14,460 nucleotides of DNA from Bacillota bacterium (GTDB lineage Bacteria > Bacillota > Clostridia > Lachnospirales > Lachnospiraceae), in NCBI GenBank assembly GCA_023419655.1, contig JAEZXP010000159.1, positions 1 to 14,460 on the forward strand. Reading direction: 5' to 3'. Shown piece after piece: positions 1-7,862 of the stretch (the stretch's first letter is position 1; every line of letters begins with the position of its first letter). The notes below the pieces were generated by a model, which had not been told where the DNA came from, searched no databases, and saw only the letters and a program-made list of their open reading frames with translations. The position numbers and the translations under genes are program-made.

Positions 1-1105
1 AGATTACTGTCAGGGTCAGCATCCAAACGGCAAAATTAACACCATAATCCAGAATTTTCAGTGCCCTCTCCGATATCATTGCAAACTCGGGTTCATTGAG
101 AACATCGTCGCTTACGGTTGCCCATGCCATACGAAGTACAGACCCATACATCCCAAATGCAAATGAAAGGCCTAAAAGGCTTAGTTCAAGCGGAATCCTT
201 GATGATAAACCACTTCCAATACCCCAGGACTTTTTAAAGGGTAAAATCACAGCAAGCAAAAATACACAGCCAATCGCTATCAAAAAGACATAAAGCAGTC
301 CTGCCTGACTAAATATATATTCCGGTTCTGATTGAGAGTGATGGATTTTGTTTGACCGGTAAAATTCTTCTGCATTAGAGGCATAGATAATCGTAGCATT
401 GGAGGGAGATTTGAGCCGGTTCTTATGCTGATGCCATTCATTATCATATCCGCCCAGGATTTCTGATTTGGTTAATTCCAGCAGCTTGTATTCATCAATA
501 AATTCCTGTTCGATGCCCGCATAATCGGATATTTCTAAGCTTCCATCCTCCAGATACTTAAAAACAATATAAAACTTATAGGAATCCTTCGCTTTCTGTG
601 CCTCGTCTGTATCCTGCGCAAGCAGCGGAAGAGACGCTATTGAATTGGTTAATGTATTGCCCGTATTGCTGTCGATGAAGCAATAATTGAAGGAAGAGAA
701 TTCATCGACGGTCACGCCATAAAAGTAATTATACCAATCATTTATCATTTCATTAAATTGGTTTACAAAAGATTCGTAATTCCCGTCATATCTCTCACTT
801 TCACGGCTTTGCTGCCCGTCCTCATCCAAAAATATATCGGAGGGTTTTTGAGATATCGTACTTTGCTGTCTGCTGCTTATAAACAGCACATAATTACTTT
901 TATATAATTTCTCGATAAAATCCCGTTTATAATATTTAATATCTTCATCCTTTTGCGTAGCTGCATTCTCATGTTCCCTGTCCAGCCATTTCTTCGCATT
1001 TTTATACACAAAGGAATAAGAGGTAACCACGCATACACTTATCATTGCAATAAGAATCATACTGAATATAATGCCAAAAACTCGACTATGTTGATTGATT
1101 TTCAA
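1..1105 (-). CDS. Sensor histidine kinase, N-terminal part (truncated by window edge)
   Basis: A reading frame stays open from the window edge for 368 codons and lies directly downstream of an OmpR-family response regulator, so it is most likely the partner sensor kinase. The visible part is the sensory half only. A transmembrane helix spans about residues 9-31 and is followed by a roughly 235-residue hydrophilic, probably extracytoplasmic region rich in Tyr, Asp, Glu and Ser. Further hydrophobic helices lie at about 267-289 and 304-324, and another probably begins near 350. The start I chose is TTG at 1105, inside the 3' end of the regulator gene (20-bp overlap), preceded by GGAG/GGA. The next in-frame ATG (residue 16) would cut the first membrane helix. 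The HAMP, H-box and ATPase domains would lie outside the window, so the kinase assignment rests on context and topology. I do not recognise the sensor domain family. Confidence 0.72.
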   Translation of the reverse strand, partial: MKINQHSRVFGIIFSMILIAMISVCVVTSYSFVYKNAKKWLDREHENAATQKDEDIKYYKRDFIEKLYKSNYVLFISSRQQSTISQKPSDIFLDEDGQQSRESERYDGNYESFVNQFNEMINDWYNYFYGVTVDEFSSFNYCFIDSNTGNTLTNSIASLPLLAQDTDEAQKAKDSYKFYIVFKYLEDGSLEISDYAGIEQEFIDEYKLLELTKSEILGGYDNEWHQHKNRLKSPSNATIIYASNAEEFYRSNKIHHSQSEPEYIFSQAGLLYVFLIAIGCVFLLAVILPFKKSWGIGSGLSSRIPLELSLLGLSFAFGMYGSVLRMAWATVSDDVLNEPEFAMISERALKILDYGVNFAVWMLTLTVI

Positions 1106-1790
1106 TTTTGTATCCAACTCCCCATACCACCTTTAAATATTTTGGATTTTTCGGATTAATTTCAATTTTTTCTCGAATATTTCTTACATGCACCATGATG
1201 GTGTCTGTTCCTATCGGCTGCTCATTCCATACCCTTTCATATATCTCATCGGCGGAAAACACCTGTCCGGGATGTTTTATAAGCAGGGCAAGAATCTTAA
1301 ACTCCAGGGGCGTCATCTTTACCGGATTGCCGTCTACCATCACCTGGACGGTATTCTCATTTAATTCAAGGCCTCCTACCACATATACATTATCCTCTTT
1401 TTTCTCTAAAGCACTCCTGTATTTCACATAACGGCGAAGATGGGAATTGACTCTTGCAAGAAGCTCCATCGGTGCAAAAGGCTTTGTTACATAATCATCC
1501 GCTCCTATATTCAATCCGGTTATCTTATCAATCTCCTCTGATTTTGCGGTGAGCATAATAACCGGAAATTCATAATTCTCCCGTAATTTCATGGTCATGG
1601 TCAGACCGTCCATCCTGGGCATCATAATATCCACAATCGCCAGATGTATCTCTTCCTTTTGAATAACATCCAGCCCTTCGATGCCATTGGATGCCATAAA
1701 TACCGTATAGCCTTGATTTTTCAGATAGATACTGATTCCATCCAGTATTTCCTTATCGTCTTCCACTACTAAAATATTATATGTGTTCAT
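1086..1790 (-). CDS. OmpR/PhoB-family response regulator
   Basis: A 234-residue DNA-binding response regulator. The receiver domain (about 1-120) has the acidic pair E10-D11-D12, phosphoacceptor D54 (IVDIMMPRMDG), T81 and K103 (KPF). It is followed by an OmpR-type winged helix (about 128-230) with the family signatures MTPLEFKILALLIKHPGQVFSADEIYERVW, given here only to mark residues near 160-190, and DTIMVHVRNIREKIE. Length and motifs are normal for the VanR/PhoB group. Start: ATG preceded by AGAGGT about 7 nt upstream. The gene overlaps the downstream sensor kinase by 20 bp and lies 102 bp after the acyltransferase gene, with no terminator between them. It could therefore be read from the upstream envelope genes, from its own promoter, or both. 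Its targets cannot be read from the sequence. Confidence 0.93.
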   Translation of the reverse strand: MNTYNILVVEDDKEILDGISIYLKNQGYTVFMASNGIEGLDVIQKEEIHLAIVDIMMPRMDGLTMTMKLRENYEFPVIMLTAKSEEIDKITGLNIGADDYVTKPFAPMELLARVNSHLRRYVKYRSALEKKEDNVYVVGGLELNENTVQVMVDGNPVKMTPLEFKILALLIKHPGQVFSADEIYERVWNEQPIGTDTIMVHVRNIREKIEINPKNPKYLKVVWGVGYKIENQST

Positions 1791-1838
1791 GTTTACCTCT
1801 CATTTTACGTCCAATCCTGCCATTTTGACGTTTAGCCT

Positions 1839-1844
1839 ATTATA
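1839..1844 (-). promoter_or_regulatory. Candidate -10 box for the two-component pair
   Basis: A perfect TATAAT on the minus strand, about 50 bp before the response regulator start in an AT-rich gap. No convincing -35 hexamer lies 16-18 nt upstream, so this is a weak call and the pair may instead rely on readthrough from the envelope genes. Confidence 0.3.
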
Positions 1845-1892
1845 CACCATTTTATTTTTAAATTATATACATATAAACTACAAAGCTATATC

Positions 1893-2495
1893 TTAGTGTT
1901 TCATCGCGTCTTTTAATACTGCGAAGTTCCTGACATCTTCCCTGCTAATCGTTCCCAAATCCTCTACAACCGCCGTGATTTTACTGAAAGGAAGAGGAAT
2001 GACATAGTTATCCCAGCGGTGCTTTAATCTCAGTACCCGTCTGTATTCAAAATGCACATAAGCCACCTGCCTGCCAGCTTCTGCCGCCAATACAAAAATC
2101 AGTTTTTTGGGACTGTGAAGCGGACCCAGCGGCCCGTCAAGGGATGTGGCAAGGATTCCATCCTCCTCCTTTGAAAATTCCATCAGCTTCTTAAAATGCT
2201 GTCTCATCTTCATTCCGTCCGGCAGCCTGAGAGCCCTTGCTCCGAACGAGTTTATCATTCCTTCGATTATGTCTCCTCTTTTATCCGCTGTGACAATAAT
2301 ATTGGTTGTTTTGTGGATTTTCGACATCTTCTCCAATACCAGCAGCATACAAAAACTGTCCCCATGCCAGTAACCCACCATAGAATCTTCTTTAATAAAA
2401 TTTTCATCTTCAATCACCAATCTTCCTGTTATTTTTATTATTCGTAAGTAAGCTAAAAAGATATAGGATATGAACTTATACAATAGTCTTCTCAT
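1893..2495 (-). CDS. Lysophospholipid acyltransferase-like protein (DUF374 type)
   Basis: A 200-residue protein resembling the DUF374 branch of the lysophospholipid acyltransferase superfamily, which is thought to transfer acyl groups to membrane lipids or lipid-linked sugars. It has an N-terminal hydrophobic segment (about 5-20), the YWHGD motif (H44) in place of the usual HxxxxD catalytic box, a basic/Ser-Asp loop near 68-75, and the family hallmark DGPLGP (120-125, usually DGPRGP) followed by a Lys pair. Length is typical. The start ATG at 2495 lies inside the last 20 bp of the glycosyltransferase gene and has GGAG 7 nt upstream, so the two are translationally coupled. Next to a glycosyltransferase of glycolipid type and a DedA protein, a role in membrane glycolipid or anchor synthesis is plausible; the acceptor is unknown. 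Confidence 0.75.
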   Translation of the reverse strand: MRRLLYKFISYIFLAYLRIIKITGRLVIEDENFIKEDSMVGYWHGDSFCMLLVLEKMSKIHKTTNIIVTADKRGDIIEGMINSFGARALRLPDGMKMRQHFKKLMEFSKEEDGILATSLDGPLGPLHSPKKLIFVLAAEAGRQVAYVHFEYRRVLRLKHRWDNYVIPLPFSKITAVVEDLGTISREDVRNFAVLKDAMKH

Positions 2496-3708
2496 ATGCC
2501 TGCTCCGTTATTTGATAAAGCGTAAGATTCTGATACAGCTTTTCTACCCTTCTTGCTATCGTACAGGCCAGATACTGCTCTGCCTCTGTGACAGCATTTT
2601 GTCTCATCCACGCCCGCTGTACTGTATTCTCAAGAATAATTTCAAGGTTTTCTTCCCATTCATCCCGGTCCGGCTCCGACAGATAACCATTCCATCCATC
2701 AATGACTACGTCATTCACTCCCGTAGCCTTTACGGCAACTACCGGCAGACCTGCTGCCATGGCTTCCAAAAGTACAATCCCCTGGGTCTCCGACCTGGAG
2801 GTGAACACGAACAAATCACTGGCACAACAATAATTACGAATCAGCGAATGGTCGATGCATCCCGTAAATATAATATTATCCGCTAAGCCAAGTCTTTCTG
2901 CCTCTGATTGAAGCGCATCCTTTTCATCTCCGTCTCCAATCAGCAGCAGGCGAAAGCAATCTCCCTTTCTTTCCTTAAATCTTGCCAATCCGCTTAGAAG
3001 AAAGTTCAGATTCTTCTCCTTACCCAGCCTGGACACCGTACACAAAAGAAACTTTCTGCCCTCAAGATATTGATTCCGGATTGCATTCACCATACCGGTA
3101 TCACAGCTAAAATCCTCCTCATTGATTCCGGTTGGTACAACCTCTATATCTGTAATTACCCCGTTTTCCTCCAGATACTGCTTTATGCTGTGAGTTGGTG
3201 CAAATACCATATCGCAGCGATTTGTAAATATGCGATTATGAAGCTGTACAATCTTCTCGCTTCCGCTGTATAGGAGCTTATACGGAAGATAATCCTGCCG
3301 GTGCTTATGAAAGATATTATAAGGCCTTACATAATGAATATATTGTTCGTATCGTGTATGATAGGTAAACACAACCGGAATACCGTATTTCTTCCTCAGG
3401 TAATGGGCCGTGTATCCCATCAATACCGGGTGGTGAACATGAATCACATCAAAGCGAATGGTGGCAAAGGTATCCTCAACGGTTCTGTCCAGCATATCCG
3501 GTATTACCATGTTTTTGCCGAGCTTTTTCTTTCTTGATTTGCACCGTATCACATAGGGCTCATCCTCCTGCCCCTCATAGCTGGGAGCAAATACATATAC
3601 CTCATGTCCAAGTCTTCGAAGTCCCTGGGCCAATCTTTCAACCGATATCGGTACTCCGCCTACAAAGGGCTTATAATTGTTCGTTAGCATCGCAATTCTC
3701 ATATTCAT
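2476..3708 (-). CDS. GT4-family glycosyltransferase, probably glycolipid type
   Basis: A 410-residue GT-B fold glycosyltransferase of family GT4. The N-terminal domain has the glycine loop GGVPISVERLAQGL (17-30), DVIHVHHP (87-94) and YHTRYEQYIHY (116-126). The latter resembles the acceptor-domain signature of bacterial diacylglycerol glucosyltransferases. The C-terminal nucleotide-sugar domain has SRLGKEKN (226-233) and the EX7E motif (E307 and E315) followed by AMAAGLPVV. No membrane helix is evident, so it is probably a peripheral membrane enzyme. The annotated start is ATG 3708, but AAAGG lies only 2 nt before it. The second ATG, at 3702, has 8 nt spacing and may be the real start. It overlaps the acyltransferase gene and follows DedA by 34 bp, supporting an envelope-lipid operon. 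Substrate and acceptor are inferred from motif resemblance only. Confidence 0.88.
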   Translation of the reverse strand: MNMRIAMLTNNYKPFVGGVPISVERLAQGLRRLGHEVYVFAPSYEGQEDEPYVIRCKSRKKKLGKNMVIPDMLDRTVEDTFATIRFDVIHVHHPVLMGYTAHYLRKKYGIPVVFTYHTRYEQYIHYVRPYNIFHKHRQDYLPYKLLYSGSEKIVQLHNRIFTNRCDMVFAPTHSIKQYLEENGVITDIEVVPTGINEEDFSCDTGMVNAIRNQYLEGRKFLLCTVSRLGKEKNLNFLLSGLARFKERKGDCFRLLLIGDGDEKDALQSEAERLGLADNIIFTGCIDHSLIRNYCCASDLFVFTSRSETQGIVLLEAMAAGLPVVAVKATGVNDVVIDGWNGYLSEPDRDEWEENLEIILENTVQRAWMRQNAVTEAEQYLACTIARRVEKLYQNLTLYQITEQAYEKTIV

Positions 3709-3742
3709 AACCTTTCCTTTCCGGTAATAAATCTTTCATTTA

Positions 3743-4249
3743 CTAAAACATTGTAAAGACGGATTCTCCAAAAATATATCCGGCTCCCACAAATACCAGA
3801 TTCCATACCAAAATCCCCATGGCAGATGCAATCGTATAACCATAGAAGCTCATCTTAAGAACGCCTGCCGGTATGGATATCACTGTCCGCAGTACCGGTA
3901 TCAGCTTTCCGATAAATATGCCGGTGTATCCCTTGGTCCTTACCCTGTCGATGGTCTTGTCGATGATGGGTCTGTGCTTTGGAAACCTCCTGACATACTT
4001 TTGCAGTACAATCTCTCCGCCGTACCTGCCTATAAAATATAAAATCCAGCTTCCGCACAGTCCTGCAAAAACAGATAGAAGCAGTGCCGGTATAAATCCG
4101 ATATTGCCCCGGGATGCCCATACCCCTGCCAGAGGCATAATCACTCCTGATGGGAATCCGGGCATATTCATATATTCCAGCAAGACAATCACAAAGATTG
4201 CAACCCCTCCGTACCGTATGAAATAATCTGTCAGCATCTGAATGTCCAT
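3743..4249 (-). CDS. DedA-family membrane protein
   Basis: A 168-residue polytopic protein of the DedA/SNARE-associated family, members of which act in undecaprenyl-phosphate or phospholipid flipping and in envelope homeostasis. Visible family features are E25 at the end of the first helix (LLEYMNMPGFPSG), the re-entrant PSGVIMPLAG segment (33-42), YFIGRYGG (71-78), and the second re-entrant arm GKLIPVLRTVISIPAG (114-129) with conserved R121. K115 stands where many members have Arg. Several hydrophobic spans cover most of the chain and the C-terminus is short. Start ATG has GGAG 9 nt upstream. It is the first gene of the minus-strand group with the GT4 and acyltransferase genes, which fits a lipid-carrier or glycolipid function. 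Confidence 0.9.
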   Translation of the reverse strand: MDIQMLTDYFIRYGGVAIFVIVLLEYMNMPGFPSGVIMPLAGVWASRGNIGFIPALLLSVFAGLCGSWILYFIGRYGGEIVLQKYVRRFPKHRPIIDKTIDRVRTKGYTGIFIGKLIPVLRTVISIPAGVLKMSFYGYTIASAMGILVWNLVFVGAGYIFGESVFTMF

Positions 4250-4331
4250 AATCTTTCTCTCCTACACCGTTTTTTAATTCATCTTTGCATTTGATTTTAA
4301 GGGATGATTTATGAATTAGTATAAAGCAGAA

Positions 4332-4352
4332 ATCTTAAGTCCCGCTTAAGAT
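4332..4352. repeat. Perfect 8-bp dyad (ATCTTAAG) ahead of DedA
   Basis: Inverted repeat ATCTTAAG-tcccg-CTTAAGAT, 8-bp arms and 5-nt spacer, about 80 bp before the DedA start and downstream of the candidate -10. No T-tract follows on either strand, so it is more like an operator or a leader hairpin than a terminator. Confidence 0.45.
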
Positions 4353-4443
4353 AAAACGAAAGATATTCTAAAGATTTTATATTGATTCGACATATTTGAT
4401 TTTTTATCGATATATTTCTGCACATTTTTCTGTCTTTGTGAAT

Positions 4444-4472
4444 ATTATATATTGGAAGCCAAAAAAGCTTCC
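4444..4472 (-). promoter_or_regulatory. Candidate DedA-operon promoter with overlapping dyad
   Basis: Minus-strand TATAAT at 4449-4444. The expected -35 region is occupied by a small inverted repeat, GGAAGC-ttttttg-GCTTCC (4454-4472), rather than a TTGACA-like hexamer. This arrangement suits a regulated promoter, but the evidence is only positional. Confidence 0.3.
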
Positions 4473-4532
4473 GAGAAATCCTCCTTCTCACAATATACCG
4501 GATAGTCATCACTGAATCGCTCTCTTAATAAC

Positions 4533-4584
4533 AAAAGAGGCCTCCCGCTCCTACGATTCTTCATAGAAGCGGGTTGCCTCTTTT
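4533..4584 (-). terminator. Rho-independent terminator of the sugar operon
   Basis: A long hairpin 22 nt after the last permease stop codon. Outer stem AAAAGAGGC (4533-4541) pairs with GCCTCTTTT (4576-4584) and inner stem CCCGCT (4544-4549) with AGCGGG (4568-4573), separated by a 2x2 internal loop. On the minus strand the stem ends in TTTTGTTATT. The A/T flanks make it potentially bidirectional, but no plus-strand gene approaches it. Confidence 0.85.
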
Positions 4585-4605
4585 TATGTCCGCCGTCTGG
4601 CTTTA

Positions 4606-5604
4606 TTACATCATTCCTGCTGCATATTTCTCATTTGCTTCTTTTGCTCTTTGCTTCTTTGCCCGCCATTCGGCTATTCTTCCCTGATTTGAAGAGATGC
4701 CGAGGATGATGAGCAGGAATAATCCTGTTGTAATCTCTCTTATGGTAGTCGAAAAGCCGACTGCAATCAGACCTGTATTCAGCATCTTCATCGTGAAGGT
4801 TCCTAAGGTTACACCGATTGCCAGATTACAATACTTTGACAGGAATAAGCCGATGAATATCCCCATCATGGAATCAAAAACCATCGCAACACTGGCCATA
4901 CTAAGTCCCGGCTTGGCGATACCGTTGGTTGACAGATTCATTACCGCAGCCATTCCAAGAAAAATTCCGCCGAATAAAAAGGAGTAGAATTTTGTTTTCC
5001 AGGGATTCAGTCCGGCATTTCTTGCAATCAGCTGCCCGTTACCCAGTGCTCTGACATTATGTCCAAAGGGAGTATAGTTAAACACCACATAAAACAATGC
5101 GAACATAATAGCCAGTACGATAAAGCAATAGGGCGCAAGGGCCAGAATCGTCATCTTACCGGAGATAAGCACGCCTCCTCCGCCAAATACGAAGAAAGGG
5201 ATTGTCTCATATACAAGCACTAAGCCGATTGTAAGCACCATGGAGGGCACCTTCATAAAGTTGTATAGCAGACCGGTAACACTTGCCATTATCACACCTA
5301 CGATAATACAGAATACAATCATTCCAGGTATGCCTGTTCCCGTAATCTTGGCCATGCTTCCGCCGATAATTGATGACACAAGAACAACGCCGCCTGCTGA
5401 AAAGTCCCACATCCCTATACTCATATTGCATGCAATCGCTAAGGATACCAGAATCGGCATAACAGACTGTCTGGCTATGGTAAGCATCTGTCTTGAGGTT
5501 CCGAATCTTCCTTTTCCAATAATCATGAATAATACATATACCATTACCGGAAGAAGCAGGGTTTTTACCGTGCGCATCGTATAATTCTTAATTTTAACGC
5601 CCAT
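4606..5604 (-). CDS. Sugar ABC transporter permease (RbsC-like), second copy
   Basis: A 332-residue integral membrane permease of the BPD_transp_2/RbsC family, last gene of the sugar operon. Hydrophobic helices run from about residue 10 to 305, followed by a basic, Ala/Lys/Glu-rich cytoplasmic tail. The ATPase-contacting loop is recognisable as ALGNGQLIARNAGLNPWKT, shown to mark the region near 186-204. At the position where family members carry GGIDLSVG this protein has GMWDFSAG, while the other permease keeps GGMDMSVG, so this is the more diverged subunit. Start ATG has AGGAGG 5 nt upstream. It lies 23 bp after the binding-protein gene and is followed by a terminator. With the other permease it should form a heterodimeric channel in the cytoplasmic membrane. 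Confidence 0.88.
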   Translation of the reverse strand: MGVKIKNYTMRTVKTLLLPVMVYVLFMIIGKGRFGTSRQMLTIARQSVMPILVSLAIACNMSIGMWDFSAGGVVLVSSIIGGSMAKITGTGIPGMIVFCIIVGVIMASVTGLLYNFMKVPSMVLTIGLVLVYETIPFFVFGGGGVLISGKMTILALAPYCFIVLAIMFALFYVVFNYTPFGHNVRALGNGQLIARNAGLNPWKTKFYSFLFGGIFLGMAAVMNLSTNGIAKPGLSMASVAMVFDSMMGIFIGLFLSKYCNLAIGVTLGTFTMKMLNTGLIAVGFSTTIREITTGLFLLIILGISSNQGRIAEWRAKKQRAKEANEKYAAGMM

Positions 5605-5627
5605 ATCATCCTCCTATGCTTTTATAG

Positions 5628-6812
5628 TTAGTCGAATAAATTCTTATGACGGGATACCACATCATCAATGCCGTATTTTGCTCCATACTCCTGTAATAAG
5701 TCAAGAGATGCATCCGGATTGAATTTCTTAATTAAAGCTTTGATTTCTTCTCCTGTATAAGGAGGAACATCGCCTTCTACATACTTCATGTAGTTATCAT
5801 AATCTTCTTTTGATTGAAGAACCATGAAAGGACGGTAAATTGTCTTTTCGGGTGTATCATTAATCGGAGTTCCAACCATCGCATTGTAAAGAAGTGCAAA
5901 TCCAATACCGGTTGTAGGGAACTGTCCGCCTGCAATCCATCCCAGCTCACCGGACGCCAGCTTATCGCCTGTGCCTGCACCGATATCGATTGTAGCAAGA
6001 ATTGCCTGTCCGTTCAGGCCTTCAGACTGCATAACCTGATAGATTGTCTCTGTTCCGCCTGCTGCTCCGCCTGTTACAATAATACCATCCATCTCAGGAT
6101 AGGTTGCAGCAAAGCTCTGCAATGCCGGAGCCTGCTCGGAACCACGGTAGTTTGCAAGTACATTCAGGTCGTCATACTTTTTGATGGCGTCCTCTATACC
6201 ACGTACTCTGTTATCATGATTCGCTGCCATACCTGATTCCGGTGCAATCCATACGATATTTCTGCAGCCTCTTGCATATAAGTCATCAACCATGGCAACG
6301 CCGCATTCATAGTCATTTTCAGTAATCATACCGGTTACATATTTTGAATCAGCAATTAATTTTAATGTATCGGGGTCCGTACTCTCATTTAGTATGCTCT
6401 GAATATATACGCCTGCTGCTTCACATTTCTCTATCATACTGGGAAGTACAATCAGAGAAAGGATTCCATTTACTTTCCTTTGAATCAGATTTTCTGTTCC
6501 GGAGATATACTCATCCATTGTAAGCGCATCCACAAATGTAAATTCAACATTAAATTCCTTACCCAGATATTCCAGATTTTTCTTTACAGAACCGCCCAGC
6601 TGGTCGGTATAGCCCCATAGTAGAACGCCTACTGAATACTTGTCCAGTTCACTTGCTGCGGGATATTTTGATTCGCCGTCTGTTTTTACTTCATATCCTC
6701 CGTCATCTTTCTTGTCTCCGCCCTTTTCTCCTCCATCGGACTTACAGGCTGAAAGGGATGCAATAATCATCACCAATGCCAGCAATAAAGCTATTACTCT
6801 GTTTTTTTTCAT
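5628..6812 (-). CDS. Sugar-binding lipoprotein of ABC transporter
   Basis: A solute-binding protein of the periplasmic-binding-protein-like type I fold, which captures the sugar outside the cell. It starts with a basic KKN and hydrophobic signal and a lipobox LSAC, so it should be lipid-anchored at Cys23. A Gly/Lys/Asp linker follows before the folded domain. I place the start at ATG 6812, because GGAGG sits 8 nt before it. The in-frame ATG at 6827 would put that ribosome binding site inside the coding sequence. Length (394 residues) is within the range for the family. It lies between the two permease genes. Sequence inspection does not reveal the ligand. Asp/Trp residues such as those in VGVLLWGYTD and the TGGAAGG segment may line the pocket. 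Confidence 0.88.
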   Translation of the reverse strand: MKKNRVIALLLALVMIIASLSACKSDGGEKGGDKKDDGGYEVKTDGESKYPAASELDKYSVGVLLWGYTDQLGGSVKKNLEYLGKEFNVEFTFVDALTMDEYISGTENLIQRKVNGILSLIVLPSMIEKCEAAGVYIQSILNESTDPDTLKLIADSKYVTGMITENDYECGVAMVDDLYARGCRNIVWIAPESGMAANHDNRVRGIEDAIKKYDDLNVLANYRGSEQAPALQSFAATYPEMDGIIVTGGAAGGTETIYQVMQSEGLNGQAILATIDIGAGTGDKLASGELGWIAGGQFPTTGIGFALLYNAMVGTPINDTPEKTIYRPFMVLQSKEDYDNYMKYVEGDVPPYTGEEIKALIKKFNPDASLDLLQEYGAKYGIDDVVSRHKNLFD

Positions 6813-6835
6813 AAATCTTTCCTCCATCTGTTTTA

Positions 6836-7843
6836 TTATGATACAACTTCACCTTTTTTTCTCTCATAGCTTATATAAACTATAATTAAAAAGAGAACTC
6901 CCTTTATACCACCGATAATACTGGGGTCCATACCCCAAATGATGAGTCCGTTGGTCAAAACCGCTACCGTAATCGAACCCAGGATTGCCGAGCTGATTCT
7001 TGATTTTGCCCCACCGGATAAAGGAAATCCGCCAAGAACAATGGCTGTAAGGATATCCAGCTCAAAGCCCTGTCCTGTTGACGAGCTTACGGCGCCCGTA
7101 CGGGTAAGTCCGAAAAATGCCACCAATCCAACCGTAGCACCTAAAATCATATAGGCAAGGACGGTATATTTCTTTACCTTGATTCCGCTTTGATAGGCAG
7201 TTATACGATTTCCGCCCATTGCCTTTAAGTATTTGCCCACTCTTGTGTATTCGAATACGATAAAGCTTATGGCAATTACCAGCAGCAGAACACATAATTT
7301 TAATAATCCGTTATTCCAAAATGAAAACTCATTATACGGTATGTAGATATCTTTCGCACTTGTGGCTGTTCTTGTTATACCTGTCGCTATATACCGCATA
7401 CACAGGGATACAACGAATGCCGGAACACCAATCGCCACATGGATTGCTCCTGTAAAAAAGCCTACTACCGTACCTACAAGTATGGATACCGGCAACACCA
7501 TCCAGCCCGGTATGGCACCCTGTAAAATCAGAGATGCTACCACAACCGAAGCCAGTCCCTGAACCGCACCGACGGACATATCCATGCCGCCATGGGAATA
7601 TACGAATACCGCTCCCACGGCAACGATAATGATGCTGAAGCTCTGGTTCATTATATTGTTCAGATTGCTGGGTGTAAGGGTATTTCCTTTCGTTACGATG
7701 GCAAAAAAGATAAGAATGAATACAATTCCAAGAAAAGGCACCACCATCGATATTTTTTCATTTCTCCTGGCCTTAGCAATTAACTGCTCCTGTTTAAGCT
7801 TCTCATCCTCCCGCTCTTTTGCTAAAACGATATTACTATCCAT
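6836..7843 (-). CDS. Sugar ABC transporter permease (RbsC-like), first copy
   Basis: A 335-residue BPD_transp_2/RbsC-family permease. A charged cytoplasmic N-terminus (1-30, rich in Lys/Glu) precedes the membrane helices. The family motif appears as GGMDMSVG (near 85-92), and the ATPase-contacting loop as AMGGNRITAYQSGI (near 208-221). A Gly-rich stretch, LGGFPLSGGAKSR, follows near 270, as is usual. Start ATG has a near-perfect AGGAGGTG 7 nt upstream, the strongest ribosome binding site in the operon. It lies 19 bp downstream of the C-terminal ATPase half and ends about 23 bp before the true binding-protein start. Confidence 0.9.
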   Translation of the reverse strand: MDSNIVLAKEREDEKLKQEQLIAKARRNEKISMVVPFLGIVFILIFFAIVTKGNTLTPSNLNNIMNQSFSIIIVAVGAVFVYSHGGMDMSVGAVQGLASVVVASLILQGAIPGWMVLPVSILVGTVVGFFTGAIHVAIGVPAFVVSLCMRYIATGITRTATSAKDIYIPYNEFSFWNNGLLKLCVLLLVIAISFIVFEYTRVGKYLKAMGGNRITAYQSGIKVKKYTVLAYMILGATVGLVAFFGLTRTGAVSSSTGQGFELDILTAIVLGGFPLSGGAKSRISSAILGSITVAVLTNGLIIWGMDPSIIGGIKGVLFLIIVYISYERKKGEVVS

Positions 7844-7862
7844 GATATTTCACCTCCTCCTG

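Larger units (their letters stand above)
4250..4532. other. Upstream region of the DedA operon, no gene
   Basis: AT-rich non-coding stretch between the sugar-operon terminator and DedA. It contains a minus-strand TATAAT (4444-4449) without a good -35, a dyad across the expected -35 position, and a second perfect dyad nearer the gene. A 67-codon open frame here (4309-4512, minus) has no ribosome binding site and no recognisable protein features, so I do not call it a gene. Confidence 0.6.

Noticed and set aside
96..293. Plus-strand open frames within the kinase, glycosyltransferase, permease and glucosidase genes.
   Set aside because: They lie antisense to well-supported genes, lack ribosome binding sites and show no protein family features.
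4309..4512. A 67-codon minus-strand open frame between the sugar operon terminator and DedA.
   Set aside because: No ribosome binding site, odd composition (Arg/Ile-rich) and overlap with the promoter and dyads.
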